Shown: positions 1-6,505, counted from the stretch's first letter. The stretch: 8,744 bases of DNA from Spartobacteria bacterium UBA6821 (GCA_002452515.1 DKEN01000013.1:1131-9874); one strand, 5' to 3'. Made by a program: numbers and translations. Notes: generated from the sequence alone by a model not told the origin.

Positions 1-60
1 GCCGCCGTTGACAAAATCTCCTTCGAGGGAAAACAGTTCCGCAGGGACATCGGGGCCTAG
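1..60 (+). CDS. purD: PurD (phosphoribosylamine-glycine ligase), C-terminal end only
   Basis: Frame 1 is open from the left edge and ends in TAG at 58-60. The 19 visible residues include VDKISFEGKQFRRDIG, which matches the C-terminal signature of GAR synthetase (family pattern: I-x-F-x-G-x-Q-[YF]-R-R-D-I-G). PurD makes glycinamide ribonucleotide from phosphoribosylamine, glycine and ATP in cytosolic purine synthesis. The rest of the gene lies left of the window. The protein stops one residue after RRDIG, a little shorter than the usual RRDIGxRA(L) tail. The call rests on a short match, but the motif is specific. Confidence 0.8.
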   Translation, partial: AAVDKISFEGKQFRRDIGA

Positions 61-136
61 GCCGTCAGCTGTAAGAGATAGCTTACCCTGCGGTCGATAG
101 CATACCTGATCTGACACTCTGGCCGGACAAACAGAG

Positions 137-168
137 AAAGCTCCCCGCAGGAACTGCAAGGGAGCTTT
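137..168. terminator. Bidirectional terminator-like stem-loop
   Basis: A 9-bp perfect stem, AAAGCTCCC (137-145) with GGGAGCTTT (160-168), encloses a 14-nt loop. It lies 76 nt after the purD stop on the plus strand and downstream of the hisG-bS22 pair on the minus strand. Read on the minus strand it is followed by a T-rich tail (CTCTGTTTGT), so it fits best as a minus-strand intrinsic terminator. The plus-strand tail is poor in T. The interval 61-136 holds no gene I can recognise. Confidence 0.55.
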
Positions 169-215
169 GCTTGTGAATGATGCGCTGCATGTGCAGCGGC
201 TCGCGTTGAATGCGC

Positions 216-236
216 AGAGAGGGACTAGCCCTCTCT
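216..236 (-). terminator. Stem-loop abutting the bS22-like stop codon
   Basis: An 8-bp perfect stem, AGAGAGGG (216-223) with CCCTCTCT (229-236), has a 5-nt loop. Its outer base is the last base of the minus-strand stop codon. There is no T-run on the minus-strand side, so it may be a processing or 3'-end-protecting hairpin, with the hairpin at 137-168 acting as the true terminator. A third small hairpin, GCTGCA/TGCAGC (184-197), lies between them. Confidence 0.4.
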
Positions 237-340
237 TACGACTTATAACGCAAGCGCTTCTTGTGCCGATTCAGCTTCATGCGCTTGCGGCGCTTGTGCT
301 TGGCAATTTTGGCTTTGCGTTTCTTTTTAATGGATCCCAT
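236..340 (-). CDS. Small ribosomal subunit protein of the bS22/mS38 (AURKAIP1/COX24) family
   Basis: The ATG at 340-338 opens a 34-codon frame ending in TAA at 238-236. The product begins MGSIKKKRKAKIAKHKRRKR and continues with MKLNRHKKRLRYKS, so more than half its residues are Lys or Arg. The MGS start, the [IV]KKKRKxK block and the HKRRKR...NRHKKR block are typical of the AURKAIP1/COX24 domain, found in mitochondrial mS38 and in the short bacterial protein bS22 on the 30S subunit. It probably inserts into 16S rRNA near the decoding region; that role is inferred from relatives. It lies 65 bp downstream of hisG on the same strand and may share its transcript. No Shine-Dalgarno site precedes the ATG. 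Genes this short are often left unannotated. Confidence 0.85.
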   Translation of the reverse strand: MGSIKKKRKAKIAKHKRRKRMKLNRHKKRLRYKS

Positions 341-405
341 CGGGTCTTTGTTCGTGCGGTGCTGGTTAAGAGAAGTCTGAATTTAGAGACGACTTTGCGG
401 AGTCT

Positions 406-1284
406 TTAATAGACGACTTTGTTGAGGGGGTATTCAATAATTCCTTCGGCTCCGAGTGACTTTAGTTGTGGTATGATCTCCCGGACGATTTTCTCGTCGA
501 TGACGGTTTCCACAGCCACCCAGTCGTTTTGGGCCAAAGGCGAAACTGTAGGATTGCGGAGAGCAGGCAACGCCTCAAGAAGATTTTGCAATTTTGTGCG
601 CGGAAGGTTCATTTTCAGACCGACCTTGTCACGCGCTGTCAGGGCTCCGACAAGGAGCAGGGCGATACGTTCCATCTTCTCGCGCTTCCATTTATCAGCG
701 TAGGCGGTCTTCCCTGCAACAAAGACGGGATACGATTCGATGATGGTTTCGAGAATGCGGAGTTTGTTGGCGCGCAGCGAGGAGCCTGTCTCGGTGATAT
801 CCACGATGGCATCAACGAGATCGGGAACCTTCACTTCGGTGGCTCCCCAGGAGAATTCCAGTTCGGCTTTCACGCCCTTGCTCTCAAAGTAGCGTCGCGT
901 GAGTCCCACGGCCTCGGTGGCAACACGCTTTCCTTCCAGATCCTTCACCGACTGGAAGGGTGAGTCTTCAGGCACCGCGATGACCCAGCGGGTCGGATTG
1001 GCTGTCGCCTTGCTATAAGGAAGCTCCGCGAGAATCTCGACATCAGACCCGTTTTCCTCCACCCAGTCGCGACCGGTGATACCACAGTCAAGGAATCCAC
1101 CCTCCACATAACGGCTGATTTCCTGGGCCCGAAGCATGCGCAGCCGCAGCTCGGGATCATCCACGGTGGGACGGTAGGAACGGCTTGTTCCGGAAATGGA
1201 ATAGCCAGCCCGCTGGAACAGCGAGAGTGTCGCCTCCATCAGGCTGCCGGAGGGTAGGCCAAAAGTGAGTATAGGATCCGCCAT
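406..1284 (-). CDS. hisG: ATP phosphoribosyltransferase HisG, long form
   Basis: The 292-residue product catalyses the first committed step of histidine synthesis, joining ATP and PRPP to give phosphoribosyl-ATP in the cytosol. The catalytic domain starts at [10 protein letters not shown] (6-15), carries the family block GITGRDW (68-74), and has the PRPP-binding loop in [16 protein letters not shown] (158-173). After about residue 205 there is a HisG C-terminal regulatory domain ([19 protein letters not shown] onwards), which in the long, HisZ-independent form binds histidine for feedback inhibition. Length matches this form. The ATG at 1284-1282 sits directly before the conserved N-terminus, so the start is well placed, though it has no Shine-Dalgarno. 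No other his gene is in the window. The bS22-like gene follows on the same strand. Confidence 0.97.
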   Translation of the reverse strand: MADPILTFGLPSGSLMEATLSLFQRAGYSISGTSRSYRPTVDDPELRLRMLRAQEISRYVEGGFLDCGITGRDWVEENGSDVEILAELPYSKATANPTRWVIAVPEDSPFQSVKDLEGKRVATEAVGLTRRYFESKGVKAELEFSWGATEVKVPDLVDAIVDITETGSSLRANKLRILETIIESYPVFVAGKTAYADKWKREKMERIALLLVGALTARDKVGLKMNLPRTKLQNLLEALPALRNPTVSPLAQNDWVAVETVIDEKIVREIIPQLKSLGAEGIIEYPLNKVVY

Positions 1285-1293
1285 AGTAATTGT

Positions 1294-1322
1294 GGGGGGC
1301 GGACTATAGACCCCTTACCCCC
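1294..1322 (-). promoter_or_regulatory. G/C-tract hairpin in the hisG leader
   Basis: Ten bases upstream of the hisG ATG, a C6 tract on the minus strand (plus strand G6, 1294-1299) can pair with either of two G tracts: G4 (plus strand 1311-1314) or G5 (1318-1322). Either hairpin would lie close to the start codon. No His-rich leader peptide is seen, so this is not a classical his attenuator. The two pairings are seen in the sequence; a regulatory role is a guess. Confidence 0.25.
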
Positions 1323-1443
1323 TACCTGAACAAGTCAAAAAAACATTCACACCCTGTTTTGAGCACGCCTTTCACAGACACTGGCTTGGTTTATGCTTGT
1401 TGTTTTGGGCTTTAGGAACCGCTGAACAAATCCCATGATGGCA

Positions 1444-1609
1444 GCTGAAGAGTATTTGGAGGTTTTCCAAGGCGTGAAGCGCAGTGGCAACACAGTGCCG
1501 CGGGAACGGCTGGGTAGATTTACCGACAGGCAAACTCGTCAGGGCGAGTCCATACCCTTGCGGTCTTGCCCAAGCCAGCAACACAGAAAAACAGCCAAAT
1601 ACTCACAGC
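1444..1609. ncRNA. Candidate structured RNA (rod-like, about 166 nt), family unknown
   Basis: The ends pair over a long helix: GCTG (1444-1447) with CAGC (1606-1609), a small AA/A internal loop, then a perfect 10-bp helix GAGTATTTGG (1450-1459) with CCAAATACTC (1595-1604). Next comes an AG/AG internal loop that could form tandem G-A pairs, then GTTTTC (1462-1467) with GAAAAAC (1586-1592), one A bulged. Further in, GGCTGGG (1508-1514) pairs with CCCAAGCC (1569-1576), one A bulged. The 5' arm has a side hairpin, CGC...GGCA/TGCC...GCG (1480-1502). The top contains ACTCG/CGAGT. Size and shape recall 6S RNA or a riboswitch aptamer, but I recognise no family consensus. Strand is undecided: a TATTAT box (1632-1627, minus) would suit a minus transcript, without a clear -35, while the plus strand leads to the gene at 1783. 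Confidence 0.45.
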
Positions 1610-1667
1610 CCAAAGGGGTTGCAGAGATAATAGAGCCGGAGGCTGTGTTGGCTTCTCGCTTACAGCC
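1604..1667 (+). promoter_or_regulatory. Mutually exclusive hairpins beside the candidate RNA
   Basis: GGCTGTG (1641-1647) can pair with CACAGCC (1604-1610, 7 bp), which would break the outer closing helix of the 1444-1609 rod. GGCTGT (1641-1646) can instead pair with ACAGCC (1662-1667, 6 bp). CTGTGTTG (1643-1650) is also complementary to CAACACAG (1579-1586) inside the rod. Such exclusive pairings next to a closed rod are what a switch on the plus-strand leader of the 1783 gene would look like. No terminator T-run is seen, and the functional reading is speculative. Confidence 0.25.
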
Positions 1668-1782
1668 CGCATGCGGATGCGCGGAGAAACCGTCTTGCCT
1701 GCAGCCAATTCTTTCCGCAACGGCCTAAATGCGATTTAATCAGCGATTCCTTTAAGCCCATTTTCTCGTCCCGCCATTTCTC

Positions 1783-2937
1783 ATGGAGTTTTCCCGACTA
1801 TTTCTAAACGACCGCGCACCGCTGCCATCGAGACTGATGCTGGTGGCTCTCCTCCTTATTCTGGCACTCAGGATATGGTTTTGCGCTCAGGCTCCGATAG
1901 AAACAACCGATCTTTACCGGCATCTGGGCTTTACCTCTCATTTTTTGGAAAACCCAACCGGCTTTTACGGGTTGCTACCTTCCGAATTTCCCGATGAGTT
2001 TTGGTCAGATTTCTGGAGTGATGTGCCCTACATTTATCCTCCGGTGGCACTGCTGTTCTTTGCCTTTTTTGGCACGCTCGGCATCGGGCTTTTCTGGGTG
2101 AAGCTGGTATTGACGCTCTGCGATTGCGTCACAGCCTGGTTGATTGGTCGCTCTTTTTCCTGGTGGGCGGCGTTGCTGGTTTTTTCCGCGCCGGTCAGTG
2201 TCTGGTACACATCACACGAGGGTCAGTACGAGAGCATGGTGACGCTCCTGATGGTCTCCTCCATCTATTTTGTCCGTCAAGGCCGCTGGAAGCTGGCTGG
2301 AGCAGCCTTCATGCTCGCCCTCCAGACCAAGCAGTTGGCCATCCTGATCGCGCCTTATCTGCTCTTTGAGATTTTTCATCGGATCCGCCCCAAGCAGCTT
2401 CGCGCAGTCAAAGGGTTCCTGACCGGCTTTGGTGCAGCCTTTCTTCCATTTCTTCCTTTTTACTACTGGCGTCCCGGGCTCTGGTTTCTCGCGCTTCAAA
2501 ATCAGGAAAACATGCTCAACCCCTATTACTGGCCCTTTTTTTGCAGCAATACCTCCATCGCCCACTTTGACGAGTGCTCCACTTTCCGGGCACTCTGGAA
2601 TGTTATCGTCTCCTTCACGCCTCTCGCCTTGCTGGCGCTCTTTCTGGCTCGGGGACATTTTCGTCGCAAGTTTCCCCAAGCACTTCCCTCGATCGGTTTT
2701 TGGGCCCTGATCAAAAGTGCCGCCTGGGTCATGAACTGGTACATGCTCCTGCTGCCTGCCTGCTCCTTCACTCTCTGGCGCTACCGGCGTTGCACGATGG
2801 CGTTGCTCGTCATCTACTGGTTACAATGCGGCCAGCAACTCTCCAGCATCATCGGCGATATCAGGATCGAAGAGCCGGCCACCATCGCCCGATTCCACAA
2901 ATGTATCTGGTGGGCAGACTATCGGGCCGGCGAGTAA
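1783..2937 (+). CDS. Multi-pass GT-C fold glycosyltransferase-like membrane protein
   Basis: The 384-residue product has about nine or ten hydrophobic segments, starting at residues 17-35. It shows the marks of GT-C enzymes that use polyprenyl-phosphate sugars (DUF2029/GT87 and PIG-M-like types): an acidic residue in the first outer loop after TM1 (TTDLYRH, D43), a YPP motif (85-87) opening a membrane segment, HEGQYES (145-151) matching the usual H-x-GQ-[FY]-D block, and TKQLAIL (182-188) matching the family's K-[QP] step. It probably transfers a mannose-like sugar to a glycolipid or glycan at the inner membrane; donor and acceptor cannot be told from sequence. The ATG follows a pyrimidine-rich tract without a Shine-Dalgarno. 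It stands alone on its strand and converges with the DUF2062 gene 6 bp away. Confidence 0.7.
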   Translation: MEFSRLFLNDRAPLPSRLMLVALLLILALRIWFCAQAPIETTDLYRHLGFTSHFLENPTGFYGLLPSEFPDEFWSDFWSDVPYIYPPVALLFFAFFGTLGIGLFWVKLVLTLCDCVTAWLIGRSFSWWAALLVFSAPVSVWYTSHEGQYESMVTLLMVSSIYFVRQGRWKLAGAAFMLALQTKQLAILIAPYLLFEIFHRIRPKQLRAVKGFLTGFGAAFLPFLPFYYWRPGLWFLALQNQENMLNPYYWPFFCSNTSIAHFDECSTFRALWNVIVSFTPLALLALFLARGHFRRKFPQALPSIGFWALIKSAAWVMNWYMLLLPACSFTLWRYRRCTMALLVIYWLQCGQQLSSIIGDIRIEEPATIARFHKCIWWADYRAGE

Positions 2938-2943
2938 TTTGCT

Positions 2944-3438
2944 CTACGGTATGGGAGCGGACTTCTCTTTCAGTCTCCGGGCGCTCCGAAGCTTCACGAC
3001 AAAGAGTATCACGCCATAAGTGATCAGGGCGGCAGGGATGGCAAAAACAATTCCTCCCACGGTCAGCGGGAGACCGATATCGACGAAGTTGTCCCACTGG
3101 AGGAGTTCGGAAAGTTTGAAATCATTCCGCGTAAGCTTCGGGGCAAAGTGGTGGGGGTGACTCAGTATCCAAAATCCCACTTGAAATTGATACCGCAGGA
3201 TCAACGGCCAGATGGGGAGGAGGACATCGTGCAGGGATACTCCGATGACCGAGGCCACCACGCTGCATCGTGTCAGCATGGAGATACCAACGGCACAGAG
3301 GGTCTTGATACCAAAAACGGGGATGAAGCCAAAGAAGACTCCGATCGCCGTTCCTCCTGCAATCGAATGCGGGGCATCACGGGCATCAAGTAACTCGTGA
3401 AACTTGATGAGATAGCCATGGAGATAACGACGGATCAT
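2944..3438 (-). CDS. DUF2062 family membrane protein
   Basis: This 164-residue protein has the DUF2062 core: SIAGGTAIGVFFGFIPVFG (25-43), a glycine-rich first membrane hairpin, then segments near 47-90 and 122-150. Some relatives stand beside or are fused to glycosyltransferases, but the biochemical role of the domain is not established. The tail after residue 150 is basic and likely cytoplasmic. It is the last gene of a minus-strand operon, 33 bp after the aminopeptidase stop. Its ATG (3438-3436) is preceded by CCCTCCCC rather than a purine-rich site. Its stop lies 6 bp from that of the convergent membrane protein, so any shared terminator must lie inside coding sequence. Confidence 0.82.
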   Translation of the reverse strand: MIRRYLHGYLIKFHELLDARDAPHSIAGGTAIGVFFGFIPVFGIKTLCAVGISMLTRCSVVASVIGVSLHDVLLPIWPLILRYQFQVGFWILSHPHHFAPKLTRNDFKLSELLQWDNFVDIGLPLTVGGIVFAIPAALITYGVILFVVKLRSARRLKEKSAPIP

Positions 3439-3471
3439 GGGGAGGGAAGCAACCGGAAAATACCCGATGCG

Positions 3472-4611
3472 CTAGCGCTTGGCTGTTGGCTTGGCCTTCT
3501 TCCCAAGCAAGCGGTCGGGGTTGAGCGCCTGAAGCGCCGGAGGAATGAACAGTCCGTCCTTGCGGATGAGCTTGCCATCAAACCAGACCTCACCGCCGCC
3601 GTAGTCCTTGCGCTGGATGCAGACCATATCCCAGTGAATGGCACTCTTGTTGCCATTTCCTGCCACCTCATAGGCCTGTCCGGGCGTGAAATGAAACGAT
3701 CCGGCGATCTTCTCGTCGAAGAGAATGTCGCGCATCGGATGGAGAATGTGGGGATTGAAACCGAGCGAAAACTCGCCGATGAAGCGCGCTCCGGCATCCG
3801 TATCCAGGATCTCGTTGAGCTCCTTGGTATGATTTGCCGTCGCCTTCACGATGCGTCCTTTGGAAAACTCCAGATGAACCTGATCAAAGGCGATGCCACG
3901 GTTGAGCGTCGGAGCGTTGAAGGTGACATGCCCTTCGACGGAATCCTTGACCGGGCAGGAAAACACTTCGCCGTCTGGAATATTGTGCTCGCCGCCGCAG
4001 ATGACTGAACCGATCCCCTTGATGCTGAATCGCAGATCGGTGCCGGGCCCTTTGAGTTGCACGCGGTCGGTGCGATCCATGAGTGCCTTGAGCGCCTTCA
4101 TTCCGGGAATCATTTTTGAGTAATCGAGCGTGCAGACCCGGAAGAAAAATTCCGCGAAGGCCTCCGTGCTCATCTGAGCCTGCTGTGCCATCGATGGGGT
4201 TGGCCAGCGCAGTACGACCCAGCGGGTCTTGTTGATCCGGTAGTCGAGAGCGGGTCGAAGCTTGGAGGAGAGTAGGGCAGCCTTCTCCTGCGGCACATCG
4301 GCGGTCTCGGAGATATTGTGCGAGCCGCGTACGGCGATGTAGGCCTCTACTTTCTTGAGCCGGGCCAGATCGATCGCTGCCATCGTCTCCGCCTGCGGTC
4401 CGGTAATGCCGAGCGCCAGTTCGCGGGTGATGCGGTTGGTGTGCAGCACGACAAACGGCTCCGCCTTGGCCGTGCGCACGGCACGGATCAGGGCGATGAC
4501 AAATTCCTCCGGCGTCTCGGAAACATCAATTAATACTTTTTCACCGGCCTTCAGCTTGGTGGAGTGACCGACGAGAACCTTGGCAAGAGAATCAAAACGG
4601 GGATCGGACAT
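3472..4611 (-). CDS. M29 family metallo-aminopeptidase (AmpS/AmpT/PepS type)
   Basis: The 379-residue cytosolic enzyme removes N-terminal residues from peptides with a two-metal centre. The probable metal ligands of the M29 family are all present: E215 in IPDGEVF, E280 in [11 protein letters not shown]307 in AGSFHF, Y314 in GQAYE, and H326 and D328 in [10 protein letters not shown]. The N-terminal half (1-170) is the usual substrate-gating domain. Length is near the family norm of 370-410. The C-terminus ends in a lysine-rich tail (KKAKPTAKR) that is probably not structural. The ATG at 4611-4609 lies 6 bp after the TRASH gene stop, with TTCCTT and no Shine-Dalgarno in front, so translational coupling is likely. 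DUF2062 follows 33 bp later. Confidence 0.93.
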   Translation of the reverse strand: MSDPRFDSLAKVLVGHSTKLKAGEKVLIDVSETPEEFVIALIRAVRTAKAEPFVVLHTNRITRELALGITGPQAETMAAIDLARLKKVEAYIAVRGSHNISETADVPQEKAALLSSKLRPALDYRINKTRWVVLRWPTPSMAQQAQMSTEAFAEFFFRVCTLDYSKMIPGMKALKALMDRTDRVQLKGPGTDLRFSIKGIGSVICGGEHNIPDGEVFSCPVKDSVEGHVTFNAPTLNRGIAFDQVHLEFSKGRIVKATANHTKELNEILDTDAGARFIGEFSLGFNPHILHPMRDILFDEKIAGSFHFTPGQAYEVAGNGNKSAIHWDMVCIQRKDYGGGEVWFDGKLIRKDGLFIPPALQALNPDRLLGKKAKPTAKR

Positions 4612-4617
4612 AAGGAA

Positions 4618-4872
4618 TTATTTCTGGGCCGCTGCCTTCAATTTGGCAAGATACTTGGCCGGGTTTTCATTGAAGGTTGCAACGCAGTCGTGGCAGCAAA
4701 AACGAACCTCCGTGCCATGATAGTCAATGATGACTGGGCTATTCATCGCGCCAAGCTTGTCTCCGGAGACCACGCAGGTGGTGAGGGGATAAGGTTGTTT
4801 GTTGGTCGGCGCATCGGCAGCCCCGGCGGATGCGATTAGCAGGAGAGTTGCAAGAAGTGAAAGAAACTTCAT
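4618..4872 (-). CDS. Exported TRASH/YHS-like metal-binding protein
   Basis: The 84-residue product begins with a clear signal peptide (KFLSLLATLLLIASAGA, cleavage near AGA-ADA, residue 18-20), so the mature protein of about 65 residues is periplasmic or secreted. The mature part follows the TRASH/YHS pattern: a first Cys (C33) in LTTCVVSGDKLG, a short beta hairpin (VIIDYHGTEVRF), then CCHDC (59-63) and a helix ending NPAKYLAKL. Such domains bind copper, zinc or other soft metals. It is the first gene of the minus operon and diverges from the membrane CPMC protein, which points to copper handling. A GGAG lies 14 nt before the ATG, too far for a good ribosome site. Confidence 0.85.
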   Translation of the reverse strand: MKFLSLLATLLLIASAGAADAPTNKQPYPLTTCVVSGDKLGAMNSPVIIDYHGTEVRFCCHDCVATFNENPAKYLAKLKAAAQK

Positions 4873-4968
4873 GGCGGGTAATCTAACTCCATCCGGCGGG
4901 AGATGCTAGTGTAGTGATTCTTAAATCGCTCGACACTTGCGGATCCCCTCGATTATGCAAGGTAGCTC
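4873..4968. promoter_or_regulatory. Divergent promoter region
   Basis: The 96-bp gap separates the TRASH operon (leftward) from the CPMC protein gene (rightward), so both promoters should lie here. I see no convincing -35/-10 pair and no clean palindromic copper-repressor operator. AAGG (4959-4962), 6 nt before the ATG at 4969, is the only plausible Shine-Dalgarno in the gap, and it supports that start. Confidence 0.4.
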
Positions 4969-5376
4969 ATGCCCACATCACGTCCATTGTTCAGGAAAAT
5001 CGCCTGCGCGCTGATGGGCGTGGCCTTGTTTCTTGTGGCCGGCGGACACCTGGCCCTTCTACAAACTGTTGCCTGGACAACGATGGTCCATGATTTTTCC
5101 CGCACAGGTTCACTCACGGAGGCCGTGAGCAAGACCTTTGACGGAGAGCATCTCTGCCCAATGTGCAAAAAAATTGCGGCGGCCCGTGCTGCTGAGGAAA
5201 AAGCTCCCGCCTCCGTGAAAGCGGAAAAGAAATCCGAGGTCTTTCTTGCACAAACCTCTTCCTCGCTTCCTTTTCCAGTTAGCTCCCCGATGGTTTTCAA
5301 ACCAGCCCCCTTTGTAGTGATGCCGGAGCGCGTTGATGCTCCGCCGGTGCCGGTGCCCAGAGCCTTGGTTTCCTAG
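4969..5376 (+). CDS. Small membrane protein with an HLCPMC motif (DUF2946-like, function unknown)
   Basis: The 135-residue product has a short basic N-terminus and one hydrophobic segment (about 10-32), either a signal anchor or an uncleaved signal peptide. It continues with LQTVAWTTMVHDF and then FDGEHLCPMCKKIAAARA, where H61, C63, M65 and C66 could bind a soft metal such as copper. After residue 75 it becomes a lysine/alanine-rich and then proline-rich tail, low in complexity and probably unstructured. Short proteins with a TM helix followed by an [HP]CxxC motif, including DUF2946, often sit in copper-related clusters; I infer the same here from the divergent TRASH gene and downstream SCO genes. 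A weak AAGG site precedes the ATG. A stem-loop follows the stop. Confidence 0.7.
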   Translation: MPTSRPLFRKIACALMGVALFLVAGGHLALLQTVAWTTMVHDFSRTGSLTEAVSKTFDGEHLCPMCKKIAAARAAEEKAPASVKAEKKSEVFLAQTSSSLPFPVSSPMVFKPAPFVVMPERVDAPPVPVPRALVS

Positions 5377-5390
5377 GTTTCTCTGATGTC

Positions 5391-5416
5391 CGCCCGAGTC
5401 ATGTGACTTCGGGGCG
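5391..5416 (+). terminator. Imperfect terminator-like stem-loop
   Basis: CGCCCGAGTCA (5391-5401) pairs with TGACTTCGGGGCG (5404-5416), leaving two single-base bulges on the 3' arm and a tight loop around ATGT. TTAATT follows. Its place, 14 bp after the CPMC protein stop and 100 bp before the next start, suits an intrinsic terminator, though the T-run is weak. Confidence 0.45.
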
Positions 5417-5515
5417 TTAATTCCGATGCTGCGCGGTTTTGAGAACACTCCTGCAATCGTCGCGGCTACTACCGTTTTATCAACAATTTACCCAATCCAT
5501 TTCTTCTCTAATTTT

Positions 5516-6466
5516 ATGAAAACCACTCTTTTGCGGCTCTCGAAATCCCTTTCGATGAGCCTTCTTGTCACTCTTTTTGCAATCACATTACTCTTTACGA
5601 CACGTTCTGCCCAAGCATGTGCTTGCGGCTGCGGCGTCTTCGATGTCGGTACCCTTTGGAATCTCCCCAATGGCCCCGGCGGCATGGTCTATACGGAATA
5701 CAACTTCTCCCTGCAAAGCCACAATTGGCATAACTTGGGGCCCTCGGCTGCCGCTAACAACGGAGACAGGATTATCCAGACCTCATGGCTCACGGCAGGA
5801 GTTCAATACTTCTTTAACAACAAATGGGGTGTGGAGCTTCAGGTGCCGACGGCAAACCGCCTCTTTGTAGCAGGCCAGGATGATGGAACCCTGTCCAATA
5901 CGGGGTGGTATACCTTGGGGGATATTCGCTTGATGGGATATTACACCGGCTTTTCGCCTGATATGTCCACCGGTCTGCAGTTTGGCCTGAAACTGCCCAC
6001 CGGCACCTGGACGGAACCGAATGTGGATCGCGATACACAGATCGGCACGGGAAGTACCGATATTCTGCTGGGCTTTTATACCCACCACCCCTTCGCCAAA
6101 TTCAGCCCATGGAACTGGTTTGCCCAGTCTCTTCTTGATCTTCCTGTGTATGGTCAGGGAGGGTATCATCCAGGTGTCGAAGTTGATTCCGCTGCGGGCG
6201 TTTATTACAACGGTCTGAAAATCGGCCGAGTGCAGATTCAGCCGATCGCCCAGATGCTTGTCTCCAACCGTGCTTCAGACAATGGCCCCGCTGCCGATCC
6301 ACAGGATTCCGGCTACCAGCGGGTCATGCTCTCGCCCGGCATACAAATCGACATTCATCCGATCCGTATCTACGCCGATGCCGAGCTCCCCGTGATCAAT
6401 GATGTAGTCGGACAGCAGCTCATCTCACAGTGCCTCGTGAAGGTGAATGTCAGCTACATGTTCTAG
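5516..6466 (+). CDS. Exported outer-membrane beta-barrel protein with N-terminal CACGCG motif
   Basis: I take the ATG at 5516 rather than the in-frame ATG at 5426, because it places a normal signal peptide (basic MKTTLLRLSK, hydrophobic core to about residue 27, cleavage after SAQA) at the N-terminus of a 316-residue product. The mature protein opens with CACGCG (C35, C37, C39), a likely soft-metal site. The rest alternates polar and aromatic residues as in an outer-membrane barrel, with repeated strand-turn patterns such as GDIRLMGYYTGFSPDMSTG (135-153) and GLKLPTGTW (157-165), and ends in VNVSYMF with a terminal Phe. The LGDIRL...GLKLPTG blocks resemble the MetA-pathway/transporter barrel family (PF13557). 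Placed just before two SCO genes, it may be a copper-related porin; this is inference. Confidence 0.72.
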   Translation: MKTTLLRLSKSLSMSLLVTLFAITLLFTTRSAQACACGCGVFDVGTLWNLPNGPGGMVYTEYNFSLQSHNWHNLGPSAAANNGDRIIQTSWLTAGVQYFFNNKWGVELQVPTANRLFVAGQDDGTLSNTGWYTLGDIRLMGYYTGFSPDMSTGLQFGLKLPTGTWTEPNVDRDTQIGTGSTDILLGFYTHHPFAKFSPWNWFAQSLLDLPVYGQGGYHPGVEVDSAAGVYYNGLKIGRVQIQPIAQMLVSNRASDNGPAADPQDSGYQRVMLSPGIQIDIHPIRIYADAELPVINDVVGQQLISQCLVKVNVSYMF

Positions 6467-6505
6467 TTTTCCAAATTTTGAAAATTGTCGGTTGAGTTTT
6501 GAACG

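Larger units (their letters stand above)
1285..1782. other. 498-bp intergenic region without a convincing protein gene
   Basis: Three frames of 66-97 codons are open here, but none shows a recognisable motif, signal peptide or plausible start site, and they overlap each other on both strands. The part from 1285 to about 1360 should hold the hisG promoter and leader. The middle (1444-1609) folds as a long rod and is entered separately as a candidate RNA. The part from 1604 to 1676 holds competing hairpins and the 10-bp palindrome CCGCATGCGG (1667-1676). The last 60 bp are pyrimidine-rich and lead into the membrane-protein gene at 1783. Confidence 0.7.

Noticed and set aside
54..63. 10-bp palindrome GGCCTAGGCC over the purD stop
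   Set aside because: It is short, in coding sequence, and not repeated elsewhere in the window; chance is enough to explain it.
61..136. Possible tRNA after purD
   Set aside because: A small GTAAG/CTTAC hairpin is present, but there is no T-loop consensus, acceptor pairing or anticodon arm.
167..409. 80-codon plus-strand frame
   Set aside because: It runs antisense across the bS22-like gene and the hairpin region; its start lies inside a stem and its product shows no recognisable family.
1303..1338. TTGACT and TATAGT boxes upstream of hisG (minus strand)
   Set aside because: The gap between them is 24 bp, too wide for a sigma-70 promoter.
1508..1560. Resemblance of the ACAGGCAAACTCG stretch to c-di-GMP-I or glycine riboswitch cores
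   Set aside because: The remaining conserved positions of both aptamers are missing, so the likeness is only partial.
1372..1720. Two minus-strand frames (70 and 66 codons) in the same interval
   Set aside because: They overlap the candidate RNA, show no domain or signal, and look like chance frames.
1435..1728. 97-codon plus-strand frame over the candidate RNA
   Set aside because: It has no Shine-Dalgarno, no recognisable motif and low-quality composition, and it spans the paired arms of the rod. Conservation at protein level would revive it.
5426..5515. Upstream ATG of the barrel protein adding 30 residues
   Set aside because: It would put an odd leader before a normal signal peptide; the ATG at 5516 gives a standard exported protein.
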